Below are positions 42,763 to 51,374 of a stretch of DNA of 64,000 nucleotides, piece by piece; positions within the stretch are counted from its first letter, which is position 1; the number at the start of each line of letters is the position of its first letter. The position numbers and the translations under genes were made by a program. This stretch comes from Tous-C4FEB sp044356555 (GTDB taxonomy: Bacteria > Verrucomicrobiota > Verrucomicrobiia > Opitutales > Opitutaceae). The DNA lies in contig JBIKWB010000005.1 of assembly GCA_044356555.1 (NCBI GenBank), positions 124,001 through 188,000 of the forward strand. Direction: 5' to 3'. The notes below the pieces were generated by a model, which worked only from the letters and a program-made list of their open reading frames with translations, made no database searches and was not told the origin of the DNA.

Positions 42763-42815
42763 CTTGGAGGGCGGGTCGCGCCTGCACGGAGGGCGGGTCG
42801 GAGACCCTGCCCTAC
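42763..42815. repeat. REP-like palindrome (family 1) with a partial direct copy
   Basis: The complete element (42788-42815) reads GTAGGGCAGGGTCTCCGACC on the minus strand. It folds as a ten-pair hairpin with a three-base loop. On the plus strand it is followed by TACTTTTT, so it can act as a terminator for the S4 gene. A truncated direct copy (GGAGGGCGGGTCG) lies at about 42766-42778. The adjacent argA stop codon overlaps the T run. Confidence 0.75.
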
Positions 42816-42818
42816 TTT

Positions 42819-44186
42819 TTAGGTGAGGTGTTTGACGAGGACTTTGGCGTTGCGGCCGTTGTCTTCGTAAAGCTTCAGACGGGCCTCGGGCAGAGCGTCC
42901 TTGGTCGTTTCTTCAAAACTGCAGACGTTGGTGAAAAAACCGAAGCTCTGGGTCGAAAGCGCGAGGACGGTCGTGACGCCGCGCTCTTTGGCCTGGAGGC
43001 AGGCGTATTCGACCATCTTTTTGCCGATGCCGCGGTTGTGGTAAAACGGCAGCACGTAGAGCGAGCCGACCTCGGCGAGCGCGGGTTTGTCGGGGTAGGT
43101 GTAGAGGGTGACGCAGGCGATGATGTTCTCGTCGATCTCGAATACGAAGAACTGGTCGATGTTTTTCTCGATGGCCTGCTGCGTGCGGTGGAGCAGTTCC
43201 TCGCGCTTTACGGCGGCGCGGGTGAGATTGTAGATGAGGCGAACGTCCCGCTTGGTGGCTTTGCGGATCTGCTGGTAGTCGTTGCCGTAGACGAGCGAAC
43301 CCACGCCCTCGTTGGAAAAGATTTCATTGAGCAGGCCGTCGAAGATGCGGCCGTCGACGATGTGCACGCGCGGGGTGCCGTTCTCGATGGCTTTGATCGC
43401 GTGCTCGGCTTTCGAGCGCACGGCCTCGGCGATGTGCTCGGGGTGGGATTCGATCAATTTTCTCAGCGCCTCAACGGCGATCTCGCGGCGAACGGTGCCG
43501 CTGATTTCCAAGCCGGCGTGCGGCGTGAGATAGATGATTTTGGTCGCGTGGAGGGCCTCGGCGACTTCGGCCGCGAGGAGGTCGGAATTGACGCGGAGGG
43601 ATTTGCCGTCGGGTCCGAAGGCGACCGGCGTGATGACGGGCACGACCTGTTGGGCGATGAGTTCGCTGAGAAAATCTTTGTCGATCCGCTCGACTTTGCC
43701 CGTGAGCTGTTGATCCACGCCCTTAATGATGCCGAGGGGAAGGGCGCGAACCGCGTTGGTGATGACCGCCTTCAGCGAATTCTGGGTGAGCCCTTCCAAA
43801 ATGAGATGTGAAACCCGCGAGCCGGCCCGGATCGAAAGATCGAGCGTGGCCGCGTCGGTGATCCCAGTGCCATCGTGGCTGGTGATGGGAACGTTGCGGA
43901 GGATGGCGAGCTCACGGAGCTGATGGCCGATACCGTGCACGAGCACGATCTTGATGCCGAGGCTGCGCAGGACGGCGATGTCGACTAGGAGATTGTTAAA
44001 ATTCTCGTCGGCGATGATGGCCCCGTCGATCGCGATGACGAAAATCTGGCCCTGAAAACGCGGGACGTATTTGAGGATGCCGCGCAGATCGTTGGGCTTG
44101 ATCGTGGTGGCTTGGGCCGGGGCGGCGGGCGCGGCGACAGGGGCGGGCGCGGAAGCAGGGAGAGAGGAGCCTTGGCCGTTGGGCAT
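42819..44186 (-). CDS. argA: Amino-acid N-acetyltransferase (N-acetylglutamate synthase)
   Basis: 455 residues. After an Ala/Pro-rich tail of about 40 residues comes an amino acid kinase-like domain (roughly 45-290: FVIAIDGAIIADENFNNLLVDIAVLRSLGIKIVLVHG). A GNAT acetyltransferase domain follows (roughly 310-455: VGSLYVLPFYHNRGIGKKMVEYA is the acetyl-CoA loop). This is the classical ArgA architecture. It catalyses the first step of arginine synthesis and is usually feedback-inhibited by arginine at the kinase-like domain. Start ATG at 44186 rather than the upstream 44228. Its leader is pyrimidine-rich. Confidence 0.93.
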   Translation of the reverse strand: MPNGQGSSLPASAPAPVAAPAAPAQATTIKPNDLRGILKYVPRFQGQIFVIAIDGAIIADENFNNLLVDIAVLRSLGIKIVLVHGIGHQLRELAILRNVPITSHDGTGITDAATLDLSIRAGSRVSHLILEGLTQNSLKAVITNAVRALPLGIIKGVDQQLTGKVERIDKDFLSELIAQQVVPVITPVAFGPDGKSLRVNSDLLAAEVAEALHATKIIYLTPHAGLEISGTVRREIAVEALRKLIESHPEHIAEAVRSKAEHAIKAIENGTPRVHIVDGRIFDGLLNEIFSNEGVGSLVYGNDYQQIRKATKRDVRLIYNLTRAAVKREELLHRTQQAIEKNIDQFFVFEIDENIIACVTLYTYPDKPALAEVGSLYVLPFYHNRGIGKKMVEYACLQAKERGVTTVLALSTQSFGFFTNVCSFEETTKDALPEARLKLYEDNGRNAKVLVKHLT

Positions 44187-44224
44187 GAGAGAGGCGGAGA
44201 TTTGCGACGAAGCGGAGGGGCGCG

Positions 44225-44839
44225 TCAATTCACTTGCAGGGTCCAGGTGCGGGAGGATGTTTCGCCAACCAACGTGACTTTATAGGTGCCCGGCTTCAGC
44301 GCACCGGCGGGGATCGAGAGTTGAACGACGCTCTCGCGGTTGCGGGCGAGCAGTTCGCCGTCGAGCCGCTCGAACGTGGGCACGAGCGTGAGCGTGTTGT
44401 CCTTCACGTAGAGTTCGGCGCCGGAGAGCTGGCGTTTGTTATCGGCCAACGCGCACGTGAATTGGATCGGGTAGGCGAGCAACGCACTCACGCTGCCGGC
44501 GGCGGCGACGCGGGTGATCGATGCCGGCAGGAGCGGGAGGTCGAGCAGCGTCGAGCGCAATTCGGCGGGCAACCCGCCGGCCGTGGCGGTGGATTTGGCG
44601 CCTTCGGGCACGCCGGCGCCGTCGGCAGGGCGTTGGGCGGTGAGGGTGACGCGCTGGAAGCCCGCCGAAAGGAGGCGCATGACACCGGCGCGATTTTTGG
44701 AATCCTGATAGGGTCGAAATGCCGGGTTTTCCTTGCGGTAGTGGAGCGTCAGAAAGGTGTAAGCGCCGAGCGAAACAACAATGACGAGGACCACCCACTT
44801 CATGGGCCAAGGTTTACGTTCAGGAAGAGTGCCGCGCAT
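44225..44839 (-). CDS. Single-pass membrane protein of unknown function
   Basis: 204 residues from the ATG at 44839, or 192 from the ATG at 44803. Both keep the N-terminal anchor MKWVVLVIVVSLGAYTFLTL. The remaining part is probably periplasmic. Its middle contains hydrophobic LLDLPLLPASI segments, and the end is a beta-sandwich-like AGALKPGTYKVTLVGETSSRTWTLQVN. I recognise no family. It lies between argA and the divergent proS. Confidence 0.6.
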   Translation of the reverse strand: MRGTLPERKPWPMKWVVLVIVVSLGAYTFLTLHYRKENPAFRPYQDSKNRAGVMRLLSAGFQRVTLTAQRPADGAGVPEGAKSTATAGGLPAELRSTLLDLPLLPASITRVAAAGSVSALLAYPIQFTCALADNKRQLSGAELYVKDNTLTLVPTFERLDGELLARNRESVVQLSIPAGALKPGTYKVTLVGETSSRTWTLQVN

Positions 44840-44926
44840 GGATGAGTCGGGGATTAATCGCGGCGCCGGTGAATCGCGCAAATAAATTTGCGCAGAGCCG
44901 GGGGCACTGCTTCGTTGCCCGGCTGC

Positions 44927-46693
44927 ATGAAGTTCTGGTCCCAGTATTTTGTCCCTACGCTCAAAGAAAGTCCGGCCGACGCCGAGATCGCATCGCACAA
45001 GCTGCTCGTGCGCGCCGGCCTGGTGCGCAAGCTCGGCGGCGGGCTTTACACCTATATGCCGCTCGGTCTGCGGGTGATGCAGAAACTCACGCAGCTGTGC
45101 CGCGAGGAGATCGAGGCCGGCGGTGGCATCGAGCTGTGGATGCCGCACGTGCACCCGGTGGAAAACTGGGAGCAAGGTCCGCGTTGGGCGGCGGCGCGTG
45201 AGATCATGTTTCGCACGGACAGCGCCGGAGCGGGCAAGGGCCGCAGCAAGGAGCCGGAGTTTGTGCTCGGGCCGACGCATGAGGAAGTCATCACCCCGCT
45301 GGCGAAGCAGGAGATCACGAGCTACCGCGATTTGCCGAAGAATTTTTTCCAAATCGCGACAAAGTTCCGCAACGAGATCCGGCCACGGTTCGGCCTGATG
45401 CGGGCGCGCGAGTTCGTGATGATGGACGCGTATTCGTTCGACGCGACCGACGACGGCGCGGTGAAGAGCTACTTCGCGATGAAGAGCGCGTATGAGAAGT
45501 TTTTCAAACGCGTGGGCGTGCAGGCGATCGCGGTCGAGGCCGACACCGGCGTGATGGGCGGCAGTTTTTCCCACGAGTTTATGGTGCCGGCGGAGATCGG
45601 CGACGACGACGTGATCTACAGCGATGCCGGTTATGCGGCCAACCGCGAGAAGGCCACCAGCGCGCTCGTGCCGAAAGATTTCGCGGACGCAGCTCCGGTG
45701 GGCCCGGTCGAAGAGTTCGCCACGCCGGGCGTGGTCACGATCGCGGCGTTGGCAGCGGCGCCGTTCAATGTGGCGGCCGACCAGCAGTTCAAGACGCTCG
45801 TCTACGTCGGCGACGGGAAGCCGTTTGTGGTGATTTTGCGCGGCAGCGACGAACTCGAAGAAGCGAAGCTCGGCTCGCTGGGATTCACCTTGTGTCGCGC
45901 GGCGACGCCGGAGGAAATCGAGCCGGTGCTCGGTGCGAAACCAGGCAGTCTAGGCGCGGTCAAAGGCACGTTCAAGAACGGCGAGGCGCTTGCGGGCGTG
46001 TTTGCGGACCATGCGATCCGGCTCATCGGCAACGGCACGACGGGCGCGAACAAAGACGGGTTCCATTTGCGTAACGTCAACGTGACGCGCGACCTCGCGA
46101 TCACAAGGTTTGGCGACTTCCGCCGGGTGCGCCCGGGCGAGCCCTGTCCGCAGTCGGGCCAGCCGTTGCAGGTGCGGCGCGGCATCGAGGTCGGACACAT
46201 CTTCAAGCTCGGCACCAAATATTCCGAGAAATATAATGCCGTTTATACCGACGATCAGAAGCAGACCCATTTTTTCGAGATGGGCTGCTACGGTATCGGC
46301 ATCAGCCGCACGATGCAGGCGGTGATTGAGCAAAGCCACGACGCCGACGGCATCGTGTGGCCGTGGAACGTGGCGCCGTTTCAAGTGCTGATCTGCGTGC
46401 TTGATCCGGATTCGGCCGATGCGATGGGGCTCGCGAAGCAACTCGGCGCGGCGGCGGAGCGGGCGGGCGCCGATGTGCTGGTCGACGATCGCGCGGAGCG
46501 TCCGGGCGTGAAATTCAAAGACGCCGATCTCATTGGCATTCCGCTGCGGATCACGATCGGCAGCAAGGGGCTCAGGGATGGGATCGTCGAGCTGAAGGCG
46601 CGTAGTTCCAAAGATGTCGCCAAGGTGCCCTTGGCGGAAATCGAGGCCCGACTCGCGTCTGCCGTGGCCGAGGCGAAGGCAAAGTCGGCATGA
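44927..46693 (+). CDS. proS: Prolyl-tRNA synthetase, bacterial type with editing domain
   Basis: 588 residues. Class II motif 1-2 region (GLYTYMPLGLRVMQKL, KFRNEIRPRFGLMRAREFVMMDAYSF) is followed by the INS (YbaK-like) editing insertion, roughly residues 225-400. It contains the GTTGANKDGFHLRN loop with the lysine important for removing alanine. EVGHIFKLGTKYSEKYNA, motif 3 GCYGIGISRTMQA and an anticodon-binding C-terminal domain complete it. The clpS ATG overlaps its TGA. Confidence 0.96.
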   Translation: MKFWSQYFVPTLKESPADAEIASHKLLVRAGLVRKLGGGLYTYMPLGLRVMQKLTQLCREEIEAGGGIELWMPHVHPVENWEQGPRWAAAREIMFRTDSAGAGKGRSKEPEFVLGPTHEEVITPLAKQEITSYRDLPKNFFQIATKFRNEIRPRFGLMRAREFVMMDAYSFDATDDGAVKSYFAMKSAYEKFFKRVGVQAIAVEADTGVMGGSFSHEFMVPAEIGDDDVIYSDAGYAANREKATSALVPKDFADAAPVGPVEEFATPGVVTIAALAAAPFNVAADQQFKTLVYVGDGKPFVVILRGSDELEEAKLGSLGFTLCRAATPEEIEPVLGAKPGSLGAVKGTFKNGEALAGVFADHAIRLIGNGTTGANKDGFHLRNVNVTRDLAITRFGDFRRVRPGEPCPQSGQPLQVRRGIEVGHIFKLGTKYSEKYNAVYTDDQKQTHFFEMGCYGIGISRTMQAVIEQSHDADGIVWPWNVAPFQVLICVLDPDSADAMGLAKQLGAAAERAGADVLVDDRAERPGVKFKDADLIGIPLRITIGSKGLRDGIVELKARSSKDVAKVPLAEIEARLASAVAEAKAKSA

Positions 46694-46995
46694 CGCGAGC
46701 GGGGCCAAAAGATTCTTCTTCCACCGAGACGCTCAGCAACACGGAGCTGAAACTGAGCGGAGTTTGGCGCGTCGTGGTGTTGAACGATCCGGTGAACCTG
46801 ATGTCCTACGTGATGATGGTTTTCAAAAAGATCTTCGGTTTCAGCGAAACCGTGGCACGCCGGCACATGCTGGAAGTGCACGAGCAGGGCCGCTCGGTGG
46901 TCTGGAGCGGATTGCGCGAGAAAGCAGAAGCGTACGTCTATACCTTGCAACAATGGCACCTGACCGCGGTCGTCGAACCTGATGAAACGCATTGA
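46690..46995 (+). CDS. clpS: ATP-dependent Clp protease adaptor ClpS
   Basis: 101 residues. The ClpS core is clear: WRVVVLNDPVNLMSYVMMVFKKIFGFSETVARRHMLEVHEQGRSVVWSGLREKAEAYVYTLQQWHLTAVVE. It includes the ND and HxxG parts of the N-degron pocket. The unstructured N-terminal 25 residues are the usual ClpA-engaging tail. It directs N-end-rule substrates to ClpAP/ClpCP; no clp ATPase gene is in the window. It overlaps proS by four bases and the next gene by fourteen. Confidence 0.95.
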   Translation: MTRAGPKDSSSTETLSNTELKLSGVWRVVVLNDPVNLMSYVMMVFKKIFGFSETVARRHMLEVHEQGRSVVWSGLREKAEAYVYTLQQWHLTAVVEPDETH

Positions 46996-47443
46996 AGTCA
47001 AACTCAGCTTACCGGTGGTGGCGCCGTTGCTGGATGTGATTCGCCAACTGGCGGACGGACTGGGCCAAAAGCTCGCGGCGCCGCAGGACTTGGGCGACAT
47101 CGACCAGGAGTTTCGCGACGCGTGGGTGGGCGATTTGCTGGAAGGCCAGAGCAAGGACGTGAAGGCGCTGCTGGCGCTTTTTGACGACGAGTTCTTCGCC
47201 GAGGGCATTGTGGCTTTCGACGAAGACAACGCGGAACCGATCGTCCGCGCGTCTGCGGCGGTGAGGCTCCGGTTGCGCGAAGTTTATCTGAAAGGGCTCG
47301 ACGACGATGCGCTGGAAGGCGGCGAAGTGGAGTTGGAGCAGATGAGCGAGGCGGTACGGAAGGCTTTCATGTGTTACCTCTTTTTGGCGACCGTGCAGGA
47401 GCTCATTATCCAGCATCTGGATTCGAGCATCATCGAGTCGTGA
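46982..47443 (+). CDS. DUF2017-like protein downstream of clpS
   Basis: 153 residues, helical and acidic (AFDEDNAEPIV, GLDDDALEGGEVELEQM). The layout and the C-terminal FLATVQELIIQHLD suit DUF2017. In Actinobacteria that family is repeatedly encoded right after clpS. The start ATG lies 14 bases inside clpS, so coupling is tight. The biochemical role is unknown; a partner or regulator in ClpS-dependent degradation is an inference from linkage. Confidence 0.65.
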   Translation: MKRIEVKLSLPVVAPLLDVIRQLADGLGQKLAAPQDLGDIDQEFRDAWVGDLLEGQSKDVKALLALFDDEFFAEGIVAFDEDNAEPIVRASAAVRLRLREVYLKGLDDDALEGGEVELEQMSEAVRKAFMCYLFLATVQELIIQHLDSSIIES

Positions 47444-47812
47444 AGGTGTGAGGTCGAGAGGTGGGTAGAATGTCGACGTGGTCTCGCGTCGCGAGACGAC
47501 AAAGAGGCGGACGGATCGCCACGGTGGGCTGCGCCCGCCTCGCGATGACAATCCTGGCATGATCGAATCGTGATTGGCGTTTGACGGCGGTTGGGTGCGA
47601 CCTAGTTTTTGCGGCGACACCCTGCAGTGTTCGAGGTGCTTTCAATAACTGCTCTTTGCCTTAGAATTATTACGGGAGCCAATACCGTCGCGGAAGATGC
47701 TAGGCCGTAAATCGGAAAGCAGACGCTGCGGAGGAGGCGCCCACCTTAACCTAAAAAGGTCCTGAGCCTTTGGGCATACGGCACAGGCGGGGTGTCACTT
47801 TTATTTTTCTGT
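47444..47812. other. Gene-free region with a palindromic repeat and a short hairpin
   Basis: The hairpin GTCTCGC-GTC-GCGAGAC (47481-47497) and a family 2 repeat (47513-47550) lie here. The rest, including the A+T-richer TTAGAATTATT stretch near 47661 that could hold the polB promoter, is unassigned. Confidence 0.5.
47513..47550. repeat. Palindromic repeat, family 2, copy 1
   Basis: Begins GGATCGCCACGG and ends CTCGCGATGACA. ATCGC and GCGAT form the outer arms, with a GGGC..GCCC inner stem. Related copies are at 51861-51905 and 60364-60395. Confidence 0.65.
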
Positions 47813-49990
47813 ATGACGACTGAAACGCTGGCCGGAGTCTGGGTGGATGATGACGGCCGCGTGCACCTTGCGGTGGTCACACCTGAAGGCGGACGGCGGG
47901 AGCAGACTGACGGGCTGAGACCCTTTGCTTGGTTGAGTGGGGCGCCGTTGGAGGCGCCGGCGGGGATCACGATCGAGACCTTGAAAGGCGAAGCGATGTT
48001 TGGGCGGTTGGCGCACGCGGAGACTTTGGAAGGTTACGATGCATTTTTGAAAACGGCGAAGCTCACGGGCGGCGTCGATGCGGTGCGGCCGTTGGAGAAC
48101 CAGTATCTGATCCAGCAACGCGCACGGCTTTATCGGGAGCTGAGTTTTGGCCAGGTGCGGCGGTGTCAGTTGGACATCGAAACGGCCTCGGCGGACGGGA
48201 GTTTTAGCGACGCCGGCCGGCCCGAGGATCGAGTGTTGGCGGTGGGTCTGCGTTGCGGCGGGAAGAACCGGTTGCTCCTGCTCGAAGCGGCGACGGACGA
48301 GGCGGAGAAAAAACTTCTGATCGAGTTCAACGCGGCGCTGGCCGAGCTCGATCCGGACGTGATCGAAGGGCACAATATCTTCAAGTTCGACCTGGATTAT
48401 CTCAGGCAGCGGGCGAAGCGCCACAAGGTGCCGTGCGCGTGGGGTCGGTTTGGCCAAAAGGCATCGTTCCGCACCAGCCGGTTGAAAGTCGCGGAGCGCT
48501 GGATCGATTTTCCGCGCTGCGATCTGCCGGGGCGCACCGTGGTGGACACCTATCTGCTCGTGCAGCTCTACGATATCACGACGCGGGAGCTGACGGCGTA
48601 TGGGCTCAAAGATGTGGCCGTGTATTTCGGCATCACCGATGAGGACAGCGACGAGCGCACCTACCTTGACGGCGGAAAGATCGCGGAGACCTTTTGGGCC
48701 GACCGCGCGCGTTTTTGCGCGTATCTCGAGGATGATTTGCGCGAGACGCAGGGGCTTTCGGATCTGCTATTGCCGACCTATTTCGAGCAAACGCGGACGT
48801 TTCCGATTCTGCTCCAAGAGGCGACGCTGCGCGGCACGACGGCGAAGATCGACCTGCTGTTTTTGGAGGAATACTACCACGCCCGACAGGCGGTGCCGGT
48901 GCCGTTGGAGGTCGCGCCGTTCGACGGAGGATTCACGAAGAGCTATCAGGAAGGCGTGTTTAAGAACGTGCTGCACTTCGACGTGGCGTCGCTCTACCCA
49001 AGCCTGCTGCTGAGCATCGCCCGGAATCCGCGCAACGACTCGCTCGGTGTTTTCATCCCGCTGCTGAAATCGCTGCGGGAGTATCGTTTGAAATTTAAGT
49101 TGCTCGCGCGCACGGCGGCGACGGCGGACGAACGCGCGGAGGCGCAGGCACGGCAGGCGTCGTTCAAGATTTTGATCAACTCGTTCTACGGCTATTTGGG
49201 GTTTTCCGGCGCGCGGTTCGGCGACGGTGAACTGGCGGCGGAAGTGACGCGGCGAGGACGCGAGTTGTTGCAGGCGTTGATCGAGGAGTTTTCGCGGCAG
49301 GGTTGCACGATCCTGGAGGCGGACACGGACGGGATCTACCTGGCGTCGGAGAAGGATTTCGCGGCGCCGGAGAAACTGTTGGCGCGCGTGGCGCCGACGT
49401 TGCCGCCGGGCATCGAGCTCGAATACGACGGCAGCTACACGGCGATGTTCTGCTACAAGGCGAAGAACTACGCGCTCTACGACGGGAAAAAAATGACGCT
49501 GCGCGGCAGCGCGCTGCGCTCGCGGGGCATCGAGCCGTTCTTGAAGAAACTGTCGCGGCAGCTCTTGAGGTATTTGGTTGGAGCGTCGGAGGAGTCGCCG
49601 TTGGCGCTGCTCGGGGAATTGCGGACGCAGCTGGAGGCGCGGGCGCTGCCGGTGGTGGAGGTAGCGAAGAGCGAATCGCTGAGCATGAACCCGGACGCCT
49701 ACGAGCGCTTCATCGCCGAGGGTGGAAAACCGCGGCGGGCTTCCGCGGAGGCGGCGCTGAAGATGAATCCGCGGCCTCGAATGGGAGAGCGGATCGCGTA
49801 TTTTATCGCGCCGAAACAGAAAGGACAAACGAGCGACTGGCAGCGGGCGCAGCCGGTGGAGTTGTTCAACCCGGCGACGGCGCCCTACGACGCGGGTTAT
49901 TACACGGACAAACTCGACGACTGGAGCGAGCGCTACGGAAAGTTTATCGGCGTGAAACCGCCGGGGGGAGTGCAGGGGGAGTTGTTGTAG
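47813..49990 (+). CDS. Family B DNA polymerase with 3'-5' exonuclease
   Basis: 725 residues. Exonuclease motifs: QLDIETAS (Asp121, Glu123), EGHNIFKFDLDYL and the YLEDDL third motif. Polymerase motifs: DVASLYPSLL near residue 390, KILINSFYGYLGF near 452 and ADTDGIYL (Asp504, Asp506). All metal ligands are present, so both activities are expected. It is shorter than E. coli Pol II (783) and begins with only a brief N-terminal domain. It probably serves repair or translesion synthesis. Start ATG at 47813 has a long T/C-rich leader. It stands alone among unrelated genes. Confidence 0.93.
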   Translation: MTTETLAGVWVDDDGRVHLAVVTPEGGRREQTDGLRPFAWLSGAPLEAPAGITIETLKGEAMFGRLAHAETLEGYDAFLKTAKLTGGVDAVRPLENQYLIQQRARLYRELSFGQVRRCQLDIETASADGSFSDAGRPEDRVLAVGLRCGGKNRLLLLEAATDEAEKKLLIEFNAALAELDPDVIEGHNIFKFDLDYLRQRAKRHKVPCAWGRFGQKASFRTSRLKVAERWIDFPRCDLPGRTVVDTYLLVQLYDITTRELTAYGLKDVAVYFGITDEDSDERTYLDGGKIAETFWADRARFCAYLEDDLRETQGLSDLLLPTYFEQTRTFPILLQEATLRGTTAKIDLLFLEEYYHARQAVPVPLEVAPFDGGFTKSYQEGVFKNVLHFDVASLYPSLLLSIARNPRNDSLGVFIPLLKSLREYRLKFKLLARTAATADERAEAQARQASFKILINSFYGYLGFSGARFGDGELAAEVTRRGRELLQALIEEFSRQGCTILEADTDGIYLASEKDFAAPEKLLARVAPTLPPGIELEYDGSYTAMFCYKAKNYALYDGKKMTLRGSALRSRGIEPFLKKLSRQLLRYLVGASEESPLALLGELRTQLEARALPVVEVAKSESLSMNPDAYERFIAEGGKPRRASAEAALKMNPRPRMGERIAYFIAPKQKGQTSDWQRAQPVELFNPATAPYDAGYYTDKLDDWSERYGKFIGVKPPGGVQGELL

Positions 49991-50022
49991 GCGGCGAAAC
50001 GGTGGGCGTGCGGTAGGGACTA

Positions 50023-50125
50023 GAGGGTAGGGACGGCTCTCCGAGCTGTCCTCGAGGCGCGGTTCGGTTGGGACGTGGGTAGGGCTTGGACTTGGCGGAC
50101 GTCTCGGAGAGCCGTCCCTACCCTC
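50023..50125. repeat. Inverted pair of GTAG-headed REP elements (BIME-like)
   Basis: The right arm (50103-50125) is the exact reverse complement of the left arm (50023-50045), 23 bases each. Each arm reads GGGTAGGGACGGCTCTCCGA, and each unit also folds on itself around a TCC loop (GGACGGCTC/GAGCTGTCC). The pair fills the space between the convergent polB and moeZ-like ends, and the moeZ-like stop codon lies inside it. Confidence 0.85.
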
Positions 50126-51296
50126 AATAGCGGCGGAGTGTGGGGTCGATCTGCTCGGCCCAAGCCTCGATACCGCCGGCGACGTTGCTCACGCGCGTAA
50201 AGCCTTGGGCGCGCAAATACTCGGTCACCCGCAGGCTCCGGGCGCCGTGATGGCAATGAATGAGGAGGTGTTTCTCTCGCGGCAGGTCACCGAGGCGCTC
50301 GGGAATCTGGCGCATCGGGATCGGCTCGGCGCCGGCGATCGCGCAGATCTCGAATTCGAAGGGCTCGCGCACGTCGATCAGGTGCGTGTCGGATGCGGCG
50401 GTGGTCAGCAGGCGGTGCGATGCTTCGACGGTGAGTTCGAGTGGGACGGAGTCGGGTGTCATGAGGAGTGGGGCGGGAGCGCAGGTAAAATCGTAGCGAG
50501 CGGGATCGAGTGTGGTGATGATAGGTTCGGCGCCGCAGAGGCGGCAGGCGGGGTCCCGGGGAATTTTAAGGGTGGAGAATTTTTGGCCGAGGGCGTCGTA
50601 GGTGAGCAGGCGGCCACGCAACGGTTCGCCGATGCCGGTGATGAGCTTGACCGCTTCGAGCGCCTGAAGACTGCCGATGACGCCGCAGAGCGCGCCGAGG
50701 ACGCCCGCCTCACCGCAATTGGGGACGGTGCCGGCCGCGGGTGGCTCGGGGAAAAGGCAGCGGTAGCAAGGGCCGCCATGGGCGGGGTCGAAGACGCTCA
50801 CCTGGCCCTCGAAGCGGTAGACGCTGCCATAGACCAGAGGCCGGCGCGCAAGAGCGGCGGCGTCATTGTTCAGGTAACGGCTTGAGAAATTATCCGTGCC
50901 GTCGACGACGACATCGTAGCCGGCGAAGAGCGCGGGAGCGTTGGCGACCGTGACGCCCTCGGGGTGTTCGATGACGGTGATGAACGGATTGGTGGCGCGC
51001 AGGCGGCTCGCGGCGGACGTGACCTTGAGTTCGCCGACGGTGGAGTCCTGGTGGAGAAGTTGGCGCTGAAGGTTGTGGGTTTCGACGCGGTCGAAGTCGG
51101 CGATGCCGAGGGTGCCGACGCCGGCGGCCGCGAGGTAAAGGGCGGCGGGACTACCGAGACCGCCGGCGCCGATGACGAGGACACGGGCGGCGGCGAGCTT
51201 TTGTTGGCCGGCGACGCCGAGCTCTTCCAGGAGAATATGCCGGCTGTAGCGCGCGAGTTCGGCGGGAGTGAGAGTCGGAAGCGAAACGGCGGCCAT
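50124..51296 (-). CDS. MoeB/ThiF-type adenylyltransferase with C-terminal rhodanese (MoeZ-like)
   Basis: 390 residues from the ATG at 51296. The E1-like domain has LVIGAGGLGSPAALYLAAAGVGTLGIADFDRVETHNLQRQ (ATP-binding, Arg finger), VVVDGTDNFSSRYLNN and GSVYRFEGQVSVF. Two zinc Cys pairs appear as CYRC and CRLC, and a rhodanese domain (about 280-390) carries the active Cys in LIHCHHGARS. Such enzymes activate and sulfurate ubiquitin-like sulfur carriers for molybdopterin, thiamine or thiolated tRNA. The target here is unknown. The leader is strongly pyrimidine-rich. Confidence 0.93.
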   Translation of the reverse strand: MAAVSLPTLTPAELARYSRHILLEELGVAGQQKLAAARVLVIGAGGLGSPAALYLAAAGVGTLGIADFDRVETHNLQRQLLHQDSTVGELKVTSAASRLRATNPFITVIEHPEGVTVANAPALFAGYDVVVDGTDNFSSRYLNNDAAALARRPLVYGSVYRFEGQVSVFDPAHGGPCYRCLFPEPPAAGTVPNCGEAGVLGALCGVIGSLQALEAVKLITGIGEPLRGRLLTYDALGQKFSTLKIPRDPACRLCGAEPIITTLDPARYDFTCAPAPLLMTPDSVPLELTVEASHRLLTTAASDTHLIDVREPFEFEICAIAGAEPIPMRQIPERLGDLPREKHLLIHCHHGARSLRVTEYLRAQGFTRVSNVAGGIEAWAEQIDPTLRRY

Positions 51297-51374
51297 AGTT
51301 GGGAAAAGAGAGCGGGTGCAGGTTGAGTCGCAAATGAAATTGCGCCGCGCGGAAGAGGCCGGCGGAATCGGATT

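Noticed and set aside
42639..43811. 390-codon plus-strand frame over argA
   Set aside because: It is antisense to a clear ArgA and its translation is repetitive Val/Asp/Gly-rich shadow sequence.
50023..50125. The inverted repeat as an insertion-sequence end or attachment site
   Set aside because: No transposase, no target duplication and no enclosed gene; the internal palindromes fit a REP pair better.
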